Assembly: GCA_933228895.1 (NCBI GenBank)
Contig: OW121850.1
Span: 27,041,773-27,105,772, forward strand
Reading direction: 5' to 3'
Source: Platycnemis pennipes
Lineage: Eukaryota; Arthropoda; Insecta; Odonata; Platycnemididae
DNA length: 64,000 bases
Below, piece after piece: positions 12,693 through 25,455 of the stretch (position 1 is its first letter; each line of letters opens with the position of its first letter). A program made the translations under genes and the position numbers. Under the pieces are notes generated by a model, which was not told where the DNA came from, did not search any database, and worked only from the letters and a program-made list of their open reading frames with translations.

Positions 12693-13944
12693 AATTTTCT
12701 CCTCAAAGAAAAAATACACAAACTTTATCCTGGTTATTTCCATAAGTTATTAGCTAAAGTAGATTCTAAACTACAAATATAATTTAAAATGCTAAAAAAT
12801 TATTACAATGCTACAATTTCTACAGAAAAGTCATCCATGTTGCAGGTTGAAATTTTAATACTCTATATAGGTATGCAGGTGAGTCTGTTGAGGTTTTACG
12901 CAGCTAACTCGCAATTCTTGAAATGTTTTCACCCTTAATTTGACTCACCAGCGTACTGTACTTATTTTCACTGAGTTATTGTGATGCGTCATTTAAATAT
13001 TTGCTCAACGTTATATGCACCATATTAACGTCTAAGTACGAGAATAAAAAGTAACTTGAGCACTTTTGTAAACTTAAAAATCGCCATACATTAAAATTCA
13101 CGAGTCATCAGTGAGTAACTAGTCTTCTCGAGTTAAGAGGGCTTAGGACTTGGAAAATCAATGCTACAAAATAGCCCAAATCAAATGATTTCCGTTGCGG
13201 GAGCTATTGAAACATAAGAACTAAATCTATGAGAGCAACAGAGTGGAAATATGATAAAGAAAAATGCTGCAAATCATAAGAAACTGCTTCCTTTCATACG
13301 ATTGAAAAGTTGAGAAAGAAACCAGACTAAATGAGAACATTTTGTAGATTCCTTCGTTGACTCACAAAACCGACGTATCATACGACAAGAGTTCTATAGC
13401 AAGAAAGGTTATATTTGGAAAATTAAATAAACAAAAGAGGTTCAGGTTTTAATTCACAAACTGTGGAAGCTACTTTGGTACAGTAATAGGCAACGATCAT
13501 AATTTATTGGTTGCAAAATACAATCTGAAAGCCAAGAAACCTAAAAAAGATAACTCTTAAAAGGGAAAACCTATCTGGTGAGGAACCTACACAATGAATG
13601 AGACTCTTCAGAGCTTGACCTTCCGGAGGGACCTTGAAAGGAATAGAAAGGAAAGGAAAAAGTTTCATAATATGATTAATTTCTCATCCAAAAATTCAAC
13701 CTTAAACGACGTTCGTGACATTGAAAAAAAGTGAAATTGAAATAAATTGAAAGAATATAAAATGTCCAGGCATTTTCCATTCGTTCAATATTCTGCTTTG
13801 GTGTCAACTGGCTGGAAAAAGGCCATTATTTACATTAGGCTCGTGGTAACTTTTGGTAACTTGGTTTACTTGAGATAGAAACGTATTTCAACGCTAAAAG
13901 GGGGCAGTAAGGTATTATCCTTTATTGAAGAAAAAAAGCATTAC
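12693..13944. other. Unassigned AT-rich DNA
   Basis: No frame above 60 codons is supported, and no known motif is seen. It ends where an inverted CR1-like LINE fragment begins. Confidence 0.55.
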
Positions 13945-14475
13945 ATCCACATCTACATCGACGTAATACTTTGCGAGCCACCACGATGGTGTGTGGCAGG
14001 GGGTGAAGATCAGCAAACATGCACTATTGACATGCAACTAGGATATTTAAAGTAGACATGCTAGATAATATGGTCACAAACAGCTAGATGTTTAGTGCCT
14101 ACATAATGAGAAAGAGATTATTGCTACGCTGCTTATTGTTCTCTCTTACGGTACACGGGAAGAATGACATTTTACATCTATCGATACGACAATCTATCTC
14201 TCTAATCTTGATAATCTGATCAAACCTAGCATAATACGCAGGGGTTCTTATTATATATCTAACGTCATCTGAGAACAAATCGGTTTCGAATTTACTTAAA
14301 AGGTGTAAACTAAATATTAACCTGATAGTAATTCCCATCCTAGTTCTTCTATTAAACTCGTAACACTTATGCAATTATCATAACGGCCTTTAACAAATCT
14401 AGCGGATCTCCTTTGCACACGCTCTAATTCTTTTATCATACCTTCCTCGTACGCATAGGGATTATTCATTGGCTG
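13945..14475 (-). pseudogene. CR1-like LINE 3' fragment (RT C-terminus plus tail)
   Basis: Read on the minus strand, the fragment starts near 14475 with residues like ERVQRRSARFVKGRYDNC. It continues in the open frame 14374-14099 with DDVRYIIRTPAYYARFDQ and REIDCRIDRCKMSFFP, and ends in the conserved tail hairpin (13970-14000) and the CATCTACATC run at 13945. It matches the end of the LINE at 21509-22676. A frame change near 14340-14375 separates the first block from the second. The palm domain is absent: this is a dead, 5'-truncated insertion. Confidence 0.88.
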
Positions 14476-17400
14476 ATCTCATAATCGTACTTCAGGGTTC
14501 CTAAGCTCTGGTAAATGTGAATTCATAACCACCTATGAACATTGTTAAAACTTGGATATTGGCGGAAAGAAAGACTGAAAACGTCATAGTTGTTTTCCAA
14601 CCTCTGTAGCTCCAAGATAGTAAAATCTTCTGCTTCTTCCAAGTTCGGCTATTTTCCGTAGCAATAACTCGCACCATGCGTAGTAAATTAAATACTTGTT
14701 CCTAAATGAATAAAATTAATGAATCATTTAGTGAATAAATGTTCCTCAGATACTTTTCATATGCTTTCACGAAGTGCCGCCAGAAACGTAGAGCTGAGTC
14801 CCCTACATGGCGTAGGGGTATTTGTGGCACCATCTATCGATAGGAAGAGGGTAGTGTACGCATGCAATAGTTTCCCGTCGAGTTGTCGCACAATTTGAAA
14901 ATTTTCATTTTTTAAGTAATTGAGAGAGATATTAACGCCATTGAAAATCAAACTGCTTCAAATAAGTACTCCAGAGGTAAAAAAATATTGACGAAGAAAA
15001 TAAAAGGAATTGAAACTATTCCATACTGGACACCGGTTTCATAAATTTGTGAGATATTTATTCTGGTCAGGTAATTTAGTTTTGCCAAATTTGTCGTAGT
15101 TTTGATACTCAATTCTAGGGTAGACTCGTTATTTAAACGTTTTTGGATGAATGGCTAGTATAATTGAATGCTATTATTGCAGCATCTGCCCTAAATGGTG
15201 ATTAGAAACTATATTCCAAGCTTATCTGCATTGAGTGAAATTTTCATAGCAGTAAAACTGGTAGTATACTTGCCAACATTGCAATTGAGTACAGTATATC
15301 GCGAATATGGTCATGCTTAACCACTTTAAGGACTCGAAAGATACACTTGACAAAATATCGTGAGCTGCTAGAAACATTTTTTTAAACAAGAAGTCATATT
15401 GTATTTGTTAAACGTTAGGATATTCCTCTTTATCGAATTGAAGAATTTACCATACATCCTTTTTATTTTGACTGAAACCTTTAGCAAAAAGCTACCTTGT
15501 GAGAACAAGCAGACAAAATACTTGAAAGAATGCATTTAACTTTACTTATGTTCCTTAGCCTTCTCACGGCATGCACATTGAAATGATTTTGGAAGTTTAT
15601 CAACTGGGGTGCCTAATCTCACTCCAGTTTCATTTTTTTAAATTGTGCATATTTATGTGAGTAAGGCAAGTTTTAATCTGTTCTATTTCCTCATCCGGTT
15701 CTCAAGGGGATATTAGAAAATATAGCTGAAACAGGAAAGAATATTTTATGACAGCTGCTCAGGTACTTTATAAAAATTGGGCTTTCGAAGGTTATAGATG
15801 AATTATATCTTTTAGCATACACTACACTAAGCATGGCTAGTAGCCATGCTTCGGCTCTAATTATTTGGAGTTAATGTGACACATATTGCACCTAAAATAG
15901 ACATTACGAAAACAATTAATTCATAAAAAATGAAATATTCCACTATAACTGCGCTCGATCCAGTACAGTAGATAACAGGTAAGATGGACCAAATTTCAAG
16001 ATGCAAATACGAGAATAATGACAAGTTATTCATTATACCTTTATGGATATCATGCTAGACATAATGGTAAAGACATTTTGGGGTGTACATAAGACTTCAA
16101 ATCTCTCCAAAACTCCAATTCATCTGCATTTTAATTAATGGATCGCCCAAAATGCTTTTTTCTCGTCGGATGCCCTGCTTGTGCTCCAAATTTTACGACT
16201 CACGTTTTGTGGGCAGTTGAATTATATTGGAGGAGCCGACACACTATTTTTTGCCGTCACCCAAATGAAAATATAGCTAAAGGTTTACCGCTTCCTCCAC
16301 CCTGAGAAACTCTTCCCATGTTCTTCCCTTCAGGAATCACTTATTTATTTCAGTATAAAAAATGGAAACATCTTTACGATTTGTTTTCTAAACGGCATCA
16401 ACTATAAAAAAACACTAACGTGAGTACTTTACGACTTGTTTTTGAAACGGGTTCCCATTTGCAATAAAGATGCGAAAACGACAACAACCAATTCCATGTG
16501 ACACCCTCGGTGAGAATCCGTTTGACGTGAAATTTTAATTTCCCTAAACCATGAGGACTGGAACGCATCTCCATTACAAGACCAAATAATGCGCATAACA
16601 GTATTACATTTGGTATCACCCATCTACGAACATAAATTATACCATTGAAAAGCCATAATAAATTGACAATATATTTGATTTCAAAACAAAATTATGGGTG
16701 CCCACAGTATCATTTCCTAAGAATAACCATCTCCCGTAAACGAAAAGATAGGCATATGAAAAATTGGGCGTAAGAAAATGCAACTGTGCACGAAAAGTAA
16801 TTACTTCGTTAAGGAAGAGTCATGAATAACAAAATGTTTCGAGGCATATTAATTTCATATTCCATTTGGGTTACCGTGGGTATATTGCAACAAAAATCAA
16901 CACTGACTTACAACACCTTAAATGCAAAACACTTCAATCGCGATTGTCATTGGTGTGGAATAATATTCCCATAAACAATCACAGAAAGTGCGTAAGTTTC
17001 CCATTTTTGGGTTGAGTGTATCGGTACAGTGGTTGGTCACTGGCGTGGAATTAACCTTCCTTTAAACCACCACAGGTGGGCCATCCGGGCTAAATCTCAG
17101 ATTTTTATTTGTTTCTCCTCCATGTGGAGCATAAAATATTACGGCCTTTGGAGCAATATTTACCTATCATCTTAATCGCATGCAAAGCATAACGGTAGAC
17201 CCGCAAGATTCATTTATGCTATCCAAAAAGGAAACGTAAACTCTGGCTCACGAATACGCAAACACGCATAAACATAATTTTTATCTAAGACGTAACGCAC
17301 GGAAAACCATGCCTATCGTATATTTTACGAAAGAGCTGTATATTTATCATTGATGGGGTGGTTTTGCACAACTGATTCATTCTAATACTGCAATAATATA

Positions 17401-17835
17401 CGAACTCGTGCTCATAAATAAGAGAAATCACCTGAAAATGTTCTCCTCTAAAAAGAAATAATATCGATAATTTTCGTAAACATTAAGCAGTTGAAAGACT
17501 CGGACGTAAGTCTGCTTTGTACTTGCGTTTTCTCACTTGGATAATTTAGCAGTAAATGCAGTCATCGTTAGGTCCCTTATTCATTGTAACGGTAGTAACT
17601 AACGAAAATCTTAAACTAGTCAGTCAATTTGTTCTTCCCCTCTATTCACGTCGAGCACTCCGACAGCGCATCTCTTCTTAGTTCTCTTCCCTGTCCATTG
17701 CATATGCAGTAACAATCGATGATGACGCCTACAGTCTTTTTGAATATTTCAACTAATCGCAATGAAGACGAAATTTGCAATTTACCACATATTAAAAACA
17801 AGCTGTAATTCGACTCGGGTTTCGTTGAAATTGCA
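14476..17835. other. Unassigned AT-rich DNA
   Basis: Short frames only (73 codons or fewer), none recognised. No inverted repeats or RNA genes stand out on reading. The segment separates two minus-strand CR1-like fragments. Confidence 0.55.
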
Positions 17836-17960
17836 ACATCTACATAATACACTGGAAGCCACCACAAGGGTGTGTGGCAGGGGGTGATTGCTCACCAAAC
17901 ATGCACTACATATCATGCATAAAAAAGGAATAGTATCAATATAGTAGACATCATTAGGTG
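17836..17960 (-). repeat. CR1-like LINE 3' tail (solo)
   Basis: The minus strand reads into the conserved hairpin CCCTGCCACACACCCTTGTG, followed by a matching arm and a short ATGTAGATG run at 17836. The preceding stretch (TGCATGATATGTAGTGCATG) resembles the tail of the copy at 23115-23691 more than that of the main copy, which suggests two subfamilies. No coding sequence remains. Confidence 0.8.
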
Positions 17961-18229
17961 AAAAATGTTTCGTTTACACTTCAGGTGTACACACAGGTTT
18001 CGTTTACCTGATGATGATGCAGTTTTCCGTAAAAAAAGGTTTTTTATCACCTGATGATTTTGCAGTTTCAGCAAAACCCGGGATGAATTAAAGCTTGATA
18101 ATATCAACAAAGTTTCGGTAAAAAGTTAAATAAATGAAAACCGGAGCTATTCAGCTGAGAATAAAAATGAATTAGGTTGTTATGCATGATGATGCCAAGT
18201 GAGTGACTATCCGCTGGAATGAAGATGCA

Positions 18230-18950
18230 TTGTACTACCGTGCCTTCCCTTCAGGCTTCACAACGCAAAAAACCAACCCACCGCAGGTAGCAATAAAACT
18301 GATGTGCACAAGAGAGAGACCTTCAAAGAGACGCCGATAAACCCAGCACCGTTTATTCATCTGCCTCGGGAAGTGAAATTCAGGCGATAAAATTCGCGTC
18401 AAACTTTGAAATGAGCTCAATAGTTGAACTCCTGCGTAGAGATCGCCGGTAATTGGTCCCTGACGCGAGCGTGATCTGACCCCTTTGTACAAATTACACG
18501 AGCCGTATGAGGCGGATTACGGAAGGACACAACCTGCGTCTAGGCCACCACGCTGCGCCTGTCCCATCACCAATGCGGATAATGACCGCTCGTTAAATCT
18601 CCAGAGGAATGACACCCATTCACAGCGCCCTCCTCTGCCCCACGCGTCATGGCCAGCTCATCACTCTCGCAGTGTCGCACTTAGCGCTCGAATTTCGTGG
18701 ATCGTTTACCACCTAGGCTCCCGCCGTGCCCGTCCCTCCGGCATTATATGACTGCAGCGACCTGCCCTCTGCCCTCGCAGGTGACGCCCGTGGGAAACCA
18801 GGCGGAGATGAGTGGGGGGGGGGGGGGGGGGGGGGGAGTGGTCTACACCAGTGCAGGAGGGAAACAATTGTTCTGTCCGTAATATGTCGCGCACCACAAT
18901 GGGAGCCGTCGGCTATCCTCTAGGTGCCGACCCGCTGTAAACATCTAACT
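18230..18950. other. GC/CpG-rich segment with a run of 23 G
   Basis: The region is clearly richer in GC and CpG than its flanks. It includes a homopolymer of 23 G at 18814-18836. Overlapping short frames in several phases (18485-18923) come from base composition, and none looks like a real protein. It could be a host CpG island. The G run is prone to length errors in sequencing, so its exact length is uncertain. Confidence 0.4.
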
Positions 18951-19470
18951 TGCTGTTTGTTCCCCCTCATTAATCTCTCCCTTATCCTCCCCTTTAGGGG
19001 CCCTCAATGTATTACGCAACGTTCAACGGGGAAAGGGGGTTGGCCAAACACACGATGTACTAACAAAAGGGAACGGGCAAACCTAGCCTTTCGATACGTT
19101 AATAGAATAAATAGTAACTATAAATTCATTCGGTAATCATTTTTTTTCGTAGTAAACCAGTGTGTTGGGCTGCTAAACAAATATCTCAGGCTCAAATCTG
19201 GGAGAGGCATTTGGATACGTCCAGCCAAACCCAAACTATATACCTATTGTATATTAAACCTTTTTGCAAAACAACAGGCGGCGCAGGAAAAGGAAGGCAT
19301 CCAGTTACTCAGCAGTGTGAATGTCTCATGCCGTTCCGCTTGGCGAACTCTGCCTTCACTAACCTGACGAACCTTTGAGTTGAGCATAGCTTTATAAATG
19401 TTTATTATTCACATATTTACGGCATAAATGTTATTATTCACAAAAAGGAGAGCGCTCACTTGCAGCGGTT

Positions 19471-19522
19471 TTGTAGGGTTTAGCTCAGGTGGTAACCCAG
19501 AGTGCAGGTCAATCCGCGGGGG
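19471..19522 (+). repeat. Possible tRNA-derived promoter relic
   Basis: TAGCTCAGGTGG at 19481-19492 fits an internal RNA polymerase III A box. GGTCAATCC at about 19507-19515 looks like a B box missing one T. The spacing is shorter than in an intact tRNA. It lies just upstream of the LINE and could be a truncated SINE or a chance match. Confidence 0.3.
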
Positions 19523-19700
19523 AAAAATCGTGGAAGAATTTGACAGAAATTGCAGCGTAGATTTAGAAGGTCAGAAAAAAACAGATAAAAAAGACGAACC
19601 TGATAAATCAACAAAGGTAATAGGTAGATCAAATAGTGGGTCCGTTAAAAAATTATCGAGGAAAATTTAAGTAGGAAAAGAGCACCAAGAGAGAAACAGA

Positions 19701-20741
19701 TTGGAAGAAAGAATTTCAGTGATAGTAGTGAATTGTCGTAGTTTAAGAAATAAAGTAGCTGAATTTCACCACCTCATAAAAAGTACTGATGCAGATATAA
19801 TCGTAGGTACAGAAAGCTGGCTTTCGAAGGACATATCAGATTATGAAGTATTCCCGAAGTGTTTTACCGTATACAGAAAGGATAGAGTAGGCAGAAACGG
19901 AGGAGGAGTATTTATAGCTGTGAAGGACCCGTATGTCAGTAGAAGAGAACTTATTTCAGAGCGAAATGTAGAAAGTATTTGGTGTTCCGTTAAAAGTAAA
20001 AGTAGTAACGCAAAAAAGATATATGTAGGTGCATATTACAGGCCACCGGACGCAGACGTCAACTCTCTAATGGAACTAGAGTCAGAGATAGCCACATTAC
20101 TTTCTCCAAACGAGGATAGAGGAATAACAGTAGGCGGAGATTTCAATCTCCCTTCGATAGATTGGCATACGTGTAGTTTCATAACAGGAGGTAAGGATAA
20201 GGAACATTGCGAATCACTGTTGAACACCTTTACGTCACATTCTGTACAACAGCTAGTAACAGAACCGACCAGGGGAAACAACATTCTAGACTTATTAGCA
20301 ACAAATATACCCGAGAGAGTTCTAAATACAGTTACAGACACAGGAATTAGTGATCATAAAATAGTGCATGCGAAATTTATTGTAGGCGTTGAAAGACATT
20401 ATAAACCAAGGAGGAGGGTATACTTATTTGACAAGGCAAATTACGACGGTATGAAAGAGGAATTAAGGGAAGCGTTTAATGTATTTAGCGAACAAAGCAA
20501 AAGATTAAATACAGAGGATTCGTGGAGAGAATTTCTTGAGGTCACCCGTAACGCAGTTCATAAATACATACCAAGTAAATATATTAGTGATAATACAGAG
20601 CCAAGGTGGTGTAACGCGGAGGTTAGGAAATCACTAAAGCGACAAAGGGTATGCCACGCTAAGATGAAAAATGCAGGACGGGGTCTATCGGTAGAGAAAA
20701 AAAATGAGCTAGTTCAAAACTATAAAAAATCGAGAGCATAA
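19701..20741 (+). pseudogene. LINE APE-type endonuclease domain
   Basis: This is the N-terminal, apurinic-endonuclease-like half of the CR1-like ORF2, which nicks target DNA to prime reverse transcription. Counting from 19701, the visible catalytic motifs are Asn11 in VNCRSLRNK, Glu38 in GTESW, YYRPPD (112-117), Asp147/Asn149 in GGDFNLPSIDW, and SDH (217-219). All are intact. An in-frame TAA at 20739 cuts it from the reverse transcriptase. The same frame continues unchanged to 21257, so ORF2 was once continuous. The true N-terminus lies upstream, since an in-frame stop at 19668 interrupts a basic region in the same frame. Confidence 0.88.
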
Positions 20742-20786
20742 GCAAGGAAATCATGTCGGAAAGCGTCATCACATTTCAAGAGCAAG

Positions 20787-21257
20787 ATGTTAGGAGAATA
20801 TTTAGATAGCAATCCTAAAGCCTTTTGGTCATATATGAGAGAGCTTCAGGGAAATAAGTCCATAGTACACACACTTAAAAATGATAAAGCAATCAGAGTC
20901 ACCAGCAGTGTAGAAAAAGCCAATATTTTAAACACCTTCTTCCAAAGTGTATTTAACTCATCGTCACAAAACGCAGTGAAACCACCGCCGAACACTTTCA
21001 GTGAGCAAATGCCCGAAATAAACATTTCATGTCGCGGAATAGAGCAGCAGTTAAAAAGCATAAGTAAAAACAAATCACCAGGTCCCGATCAAATTCCTTC
21101 CAGAGTATATAAAACATTAGCTTCTGAAATAGCCCCCTATCTAGAAATAATATTCAATAAAACACTAAAGAACCACACAGTACCCAAGGATTGGAAAGTA
21201 GCTAACATTACACCTATATTTAAAAGCGGTGATAGGGAAGAACCTAGTAACTACTGA
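20787..21257 (+). pseudogene. LINE reverse transcriptase, N-terminal part
   Basis: This continues the endonuclease frame. Residues KNKSPGPDQIPSRVYK mark the start of the LINE reverse transcriptase fold, and the frame ends at EEPSNY followed by TGA at 21255, then PISLTSISC. The usual residue after NY in this family is Arg, so the stop is one C-to-T change from CGA. The catalytic palm follows in another phase because of a one-base change near 21340. Confidence 0.85.
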
Positions 21258-21345
21258 CCCATCTCACTCACGTCAATCTCTTGTAAGATATTTGAGCACA
21301 TTGTAATCAATTCGATCATGGGGCATTTGGATAGTCAGGGTTACT

Positions 21346-22531
21346 CATAAACAGCCAGCATGGGTTCCGGAAAGGTAGATCTTGCGAGACACAATTAGCT
21401 TTATTCGTACACGATATTTTAGTCCACGGCGAAAGCAGTACTGAAGTTGATGCGATATTTTTAGATTTTAAAAAGGCTTTCGATAAAGTTCCTCATGACA
21501 AATTAATCTTGAAGTTAGAGAGTTTTGGTATAAATAAAGACGTTGTATGTTGGGTAAAAGAATTCTTAAGTGGGCGAGAGCAGAGGGTTGTCATAGATGG
21601 TATCATGTCGGACACAATCGAAGTCACATCGGGAGTTCCCCAGGGTAGCGTAGTAGGTCCGCTACTATTTCTTTTATACATAAACGATTTGGGTACCGTA
21701 GTTAGTAGTAAGCTTAGACTTTTTGCAGACGATGCGGTAGTGTATAGGGGTATATCTAAAGAAGAAGACAGGGAATCGCTTAGCAAAGATTTAGATGCAA
21801 TTCAAGAGTGGTGCGACAAATGGCAGTTAGAACTCAACCTTAAAAAGTGTGTAGCTATCAATTTTTGGAGGAGGAATAATTCGATAGAGCGATCCTATAG
21901 AATTAATAACACGAAGATCGAAAACGTTGAAACCGTAAGATATTTAGGTGTAACAATCACTAAAGATTTATCGTGGGGTAGACACATCCGGGAAATATGC
22001 GGCCGAGCGAAGAGAAAGCTAGGATTTATAAAAAGAGTACTTGGGAAATGTGATGTGAAGACAAAAGAGCGATGCTACTTTTCACTAGTTAGGCCCCACC
22101 TTGAGTATGCAGCCAGTGTATGGGATCCTAATGAATTAGGTTTGATGAGAGAACTAGACAGTGTGCAGCGTAGAGCAGCTAGGTTCGTCAAAAGGTGTTA
22201 CGATAGGTTGAGTAGTGTATCAGAATTAATACAAGGATTAGGGTGGGAGTCATTATCAGAGCGTAGGTTAAAGTTCAGATTAAATCTATTAGAGAAATTT
22301 CAATCGGATAGCTTTACTGAAGATGTTAGGCACATATTAAAAACGCCAGCGTATTATGCTAGATTCGACCAGATAAATAAGATTAGAGAGATAGATTGTC
22401 GTACAGATAGATTCAAAATGGCATTTTTCCCCCGTACTATAAGAGAACAGAATAGGCAGCATAGGAAAGGGATAGGTAGGGGAAATATTCTAGAGTATTA
22501 TGTAGTGCATGATGCATGTCTTACCCCTTAA
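21346..22531 (+). pseudogene. LINE reverse transcriptase palm and C-terminus
   Basis: The frame reads from about 21346 (LINSQHGFRKGRSCETQLAL) through AIFLDFKKAFDKVPHDKL, the first catalytic Asp region. It then passes SGVPQGSVVGPLLFLLYIND and FADD at about 21722-21733, the catalytic pair, and ends at 22531. The C-terminal part, with RRAARFVKRCYDR, RTPAYYARFDQ-like and REIDCRTDRFKMAFFP segments, is the piece that survives in the truncated copies at 13.9 and 23.1 kb. All catalytic residues are present. Within this stretch I see no stop, so the palm itself decayed little. Confidence 0.9.
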
Positions 22532-22679
22532 ATACTGTAGACAATAACAATCAAGATGCATGAGACAATATAGTTGCTAGTTTGCATGTTAGTAGTGCAT
22601 GCCTGGTGATCTTCACCCCCTGCCACACACCCTCGCGGTGGCTTGCAGGGTATCGTATAGATGTAGATGTAGATGAAGT

Positions 22680-23114
22680 ATGAATAACATACCGTGAAAT
22701 AGACATGGAAATTATTATAATAATTTATTACTATGATAATCGATAAGGAGTGTTATGTAATAACCATAGGATCGGATTCCAAGTTGCCTGGTTATAGTAG
22801 AAAAGATGCCAATTATAATAAATGCTGTAAGGCAACACCTTCAGAATATGAGTAACTATATACAATAAGGATACAATAGGATACAATACAAGTTACAATA
22901 AGGATTAAACAAAAAAACTAGGCACTTGTTTCACTCTTTACGTACCTATACTATGCATACACTCGGTGTAAAAATAGTACCTATTATAGTTCCGTGTGTT
23001 TTCCTAATTGTGAATAAGCAAAAAACTATTATTTAATTTAAAATTCAAACTCATCATTGATCCTAGAGCCCTTTCAAATATCCTTATCGTTAAATCGCAT
23101 CATCATTTCTAAGT
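22680..23114. other. Unassigned AT-rich spacer
   Basis: It lies between two CR1-like copies in the same orientation. Around 22870-22910 ACAATAAGGATACAAT-type short repeats occur. Nothing else is seen. Confidence 0.55.
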
Positions 23115-23691
23115 AATGAACTTGCACGTGTTCAGCGAAGATCGGCAAGATTTGTAAAGTGACGATACGATAATTATATTAGCGTAACCAGTCTATTAAA
23201 TGAATTGAAATGGGAATCATTGTCAGATCGCAGGTTGAAATTTAGACTTAATCTCTTCCACAAATTCCAAGGCAATATTTTCAGTGATGATGTTAAAAAT
23301 ATTTTACGAACCCCAACTTACTATGGCAGACTGGACCATAATCATAAAATTAGAGAAATTGATTGCCGAAATGACCGATTCAAAATGTCCTTTTTCCCTC
23401 ACACAATTAGAGATACGAATAACGGTAAAATTGTCCTATCGGAGAGTGGCAATGAATAGCATTGGTAGCTGTATGTTGGTATGAGTACTTAAAGCTAACC
23501 CTACTAACAGAATATTTTTGCATGTTTGCTTTGCAATTTCTATCTTTTTTAAAAAGTGTAGTTCTGACTACTATATTAATACTATTCCTTTTTTATGCAT
23601 GATATTTAGTGCATGTTTGGTGAGCAATCACCCCCTGCCACACACCCTTGTGGTGGCTTGCAGGGTATTATGTAGATGTAGATGTAGATGA
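23115..23691 (+). pseudogene. CR1-like LINE 3' fragment, second subfamily
   Basis: The copy starts within the reverse transcriptase C-terminus (ELARVQRRSARFVK at about 23118). It passes one stop and then the open frame 23205-23459 with SLSDRRLKFRLNLFHKFQ, DDVKNILRTPTYYGR and REIDCRNDRFKMSFFP. It ends with the terminal hairpin (23632-23666) and three GATGTA repeats. The 3' untranslated part is closer to the solo tail at 17836-17960 than to the main copy. It is 5'-truncated and inactive. Confidence 0.88.
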
Positions 23692-25170
23692 TGCCTCACC
23701 TGTAAAATGTTTAGAATTAAACGGCGTAGCACCGCTCTTCTGTTATACATCCGCTAAAAGAGTTGACACTAGGTGTGATCCTCTTGATTAGCAGCTGCTC
23801 TTCAATTGATCGATACTCGGTGCAACAAATGGTGGTTGTGCGTGAATCCAGGGAAGGTAGCTACGACGTCTTTCTAGTTGAAGAAATATTCTGTCACCTC
23901 TAACTATAGCCTTAGTAATCAGCCCATTCCATCTGTTACTTCCCACTACGATTAAGGCGTCACTTTCAACAAAAAATTAACTTTCAAGGACCACATTAAA
24001 CCAAGCTGAAATAAGGATATGGAGGTTTTTGGTATTCTATACCGTCTAAACGAGGTCTCCGAACCACTTGCTCGGAAATCCGTGTTCATTGGATGTGTGC
24101 AAACAATCCTCGAATATCACTAACCTATTTGGTCAACGGCCTCCCCTACTAGGCTACAACTACTCACCGTACTCTCAATTTTTTCTTAGATATAGCATGA
24201 TATCGCAAACCTTTCCTCGGACTCTCCTCACGCGCCGAAATATTACTGTCACTTGGCTTAATACATCTCACACCCAGCTGAAGGGCATCCGATCTCGAAT
24301 TCCTCCGCTACATTTTAAATGGGTTCTTCTGATGCATTGATCTCCTCTCATTGTTTTCATTCCAAATTCAAGTCCACATGATTTGCCATATTGAACCGTT
24401 ACACAAGGCAAAATTTTGGTTACAAATCTCCCAACTACCCTTATTCTACCAATTTCTCTCCCTTTTCAATGCCGTCTCGAACACTTCTCCTTCCCTTGAC
24501 ATCTTCACCTTACGCAGCAGTTTCAGTAATGTAACTTTCAAGAATATTTACATCTTCTTTCCAAATTATGTTTCTTTTCAGTACTATTTGCTATTACTAT
24601 AATTTATTATTCTGTATGTAACCCAATTAAAAGATCTTAGTGCTATTTAGGTGCTAAATAAATAAATTTTCTCCATGTTTTTCAAAGAATAATTCGCTGA
24701 ACACATAATCATTAAAATCACCTTGAAACCCACCTTATAAATCATTGCATGATGCAATTATTAAGAATAAATGTATCATGTCATAAAAGGGAGAAATGGT
24801 TGCGTACTTTGATACCCTTGATATTATACCTTCGTTGAACCAGAAATTGAAAAAATCACCAGAATTGTTGCACTTAAAACTCATAAGAAACTTGTCGGAT
24901 TACAATTAATCTCATTATTAAAAGCAATGACTAGACCACATACTACAAGCACATTTGTATTAGTTGAGGATATATCTGAGAGTTCGGCGTTACTCGCTAA
25001 AGTGGCGGAATGAACAGTGACGATGAAGTACAACGAAATTATTTTAAAATACGCTACCGCACAATATATAAAAGGGTCTGAATCTACACACAATATTTCT
25101 GCAATTTTAAGAAATATATAAATGTATGCTTAAACAAGGCTAGGGAAGAATTAATATATCATATTGCGCA
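23692..25170. other. Unassigned DNA
   Basis: Frames of up to 90 codons (24068-24340 +) show no recognisable features. No element ends are visible before the SINE at 25171. Confidence 0.55.
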
Positions 25171-25455
25171 CTCAGCGTGGTGGCCTAGTGGGTAGAGCAC
25201 TGAGCTACTGAGCCTCCTGAGTTCAAATCCCGGGCAAGAGCCTTTCTGGACACCCTCTTCTAAAATCCTCGCGATTCGATTTTCTGCGTGTCAGAACTTC
25301 GTAGGAAATCGCAGGTGGCCCAGGGAAAGGAACTGCCTCCCTACCCTGAATGTATGAATTTCACACGCCATTGGCTTAGTACGGGGTGAGCTCTATTGTC
25401 ACCTATCAAAGACCAGCTTTCGGGTTGAATCACCGAGTGAGTGAGTGATTGTATC
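25171..25455 (+). repeat. tRNA-derived SINE
   Basis: The head carries a good RNA polymerase III A box (TGGCCTAGTGGG, 25181-25192) and B box (GTTCAAATCC, 25221-25230) at tRNA-like spacing, followed by CGGGCAAGAG. A body of about 200 bases follows and ends in a short GTGA repeat (25436-25450). This is the layout of a tRNA-derived SINE, an RNA polymerase III transcript moved by a LINE. It is not a functional tRNA: the acceptor arm does not close and no 3' tRNA end is present. No second copy is visible here. Confidence 0.75.

Larger units (their letters stand above)
19530..22676 (+). mobile_element. CR1-like non-LTR retrotransposon, nearly intact ORF2, 5' end uncertain
   Basis: The order is endonuclease (19701-20741), reverse transcriptase (20787-22531), a short untranslated region, a terminal stem-loop (22618-22650) and a GATGTA microsatellite end (22657-22675). 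This matches CR1-group LINEs, which end in short repeats rather than poly(A). No ORF1 is seen, so the copy is probably 5'-truncated; a lysine-rich frame at 19550-19667 may be the start of ORF2. The lesions are few: stops at 19668, 20739 and 21255, and one frame change near 21340. Six other pieces of the family lie in this window, of which two carry coding remains. Confidence 0.88.

Noticed and set aside
25171..25245. A functional tRNA gene
   Set aside because: A and B boxes are present, but no closed acceptor stem or 3' end exists and a SINE body follows.
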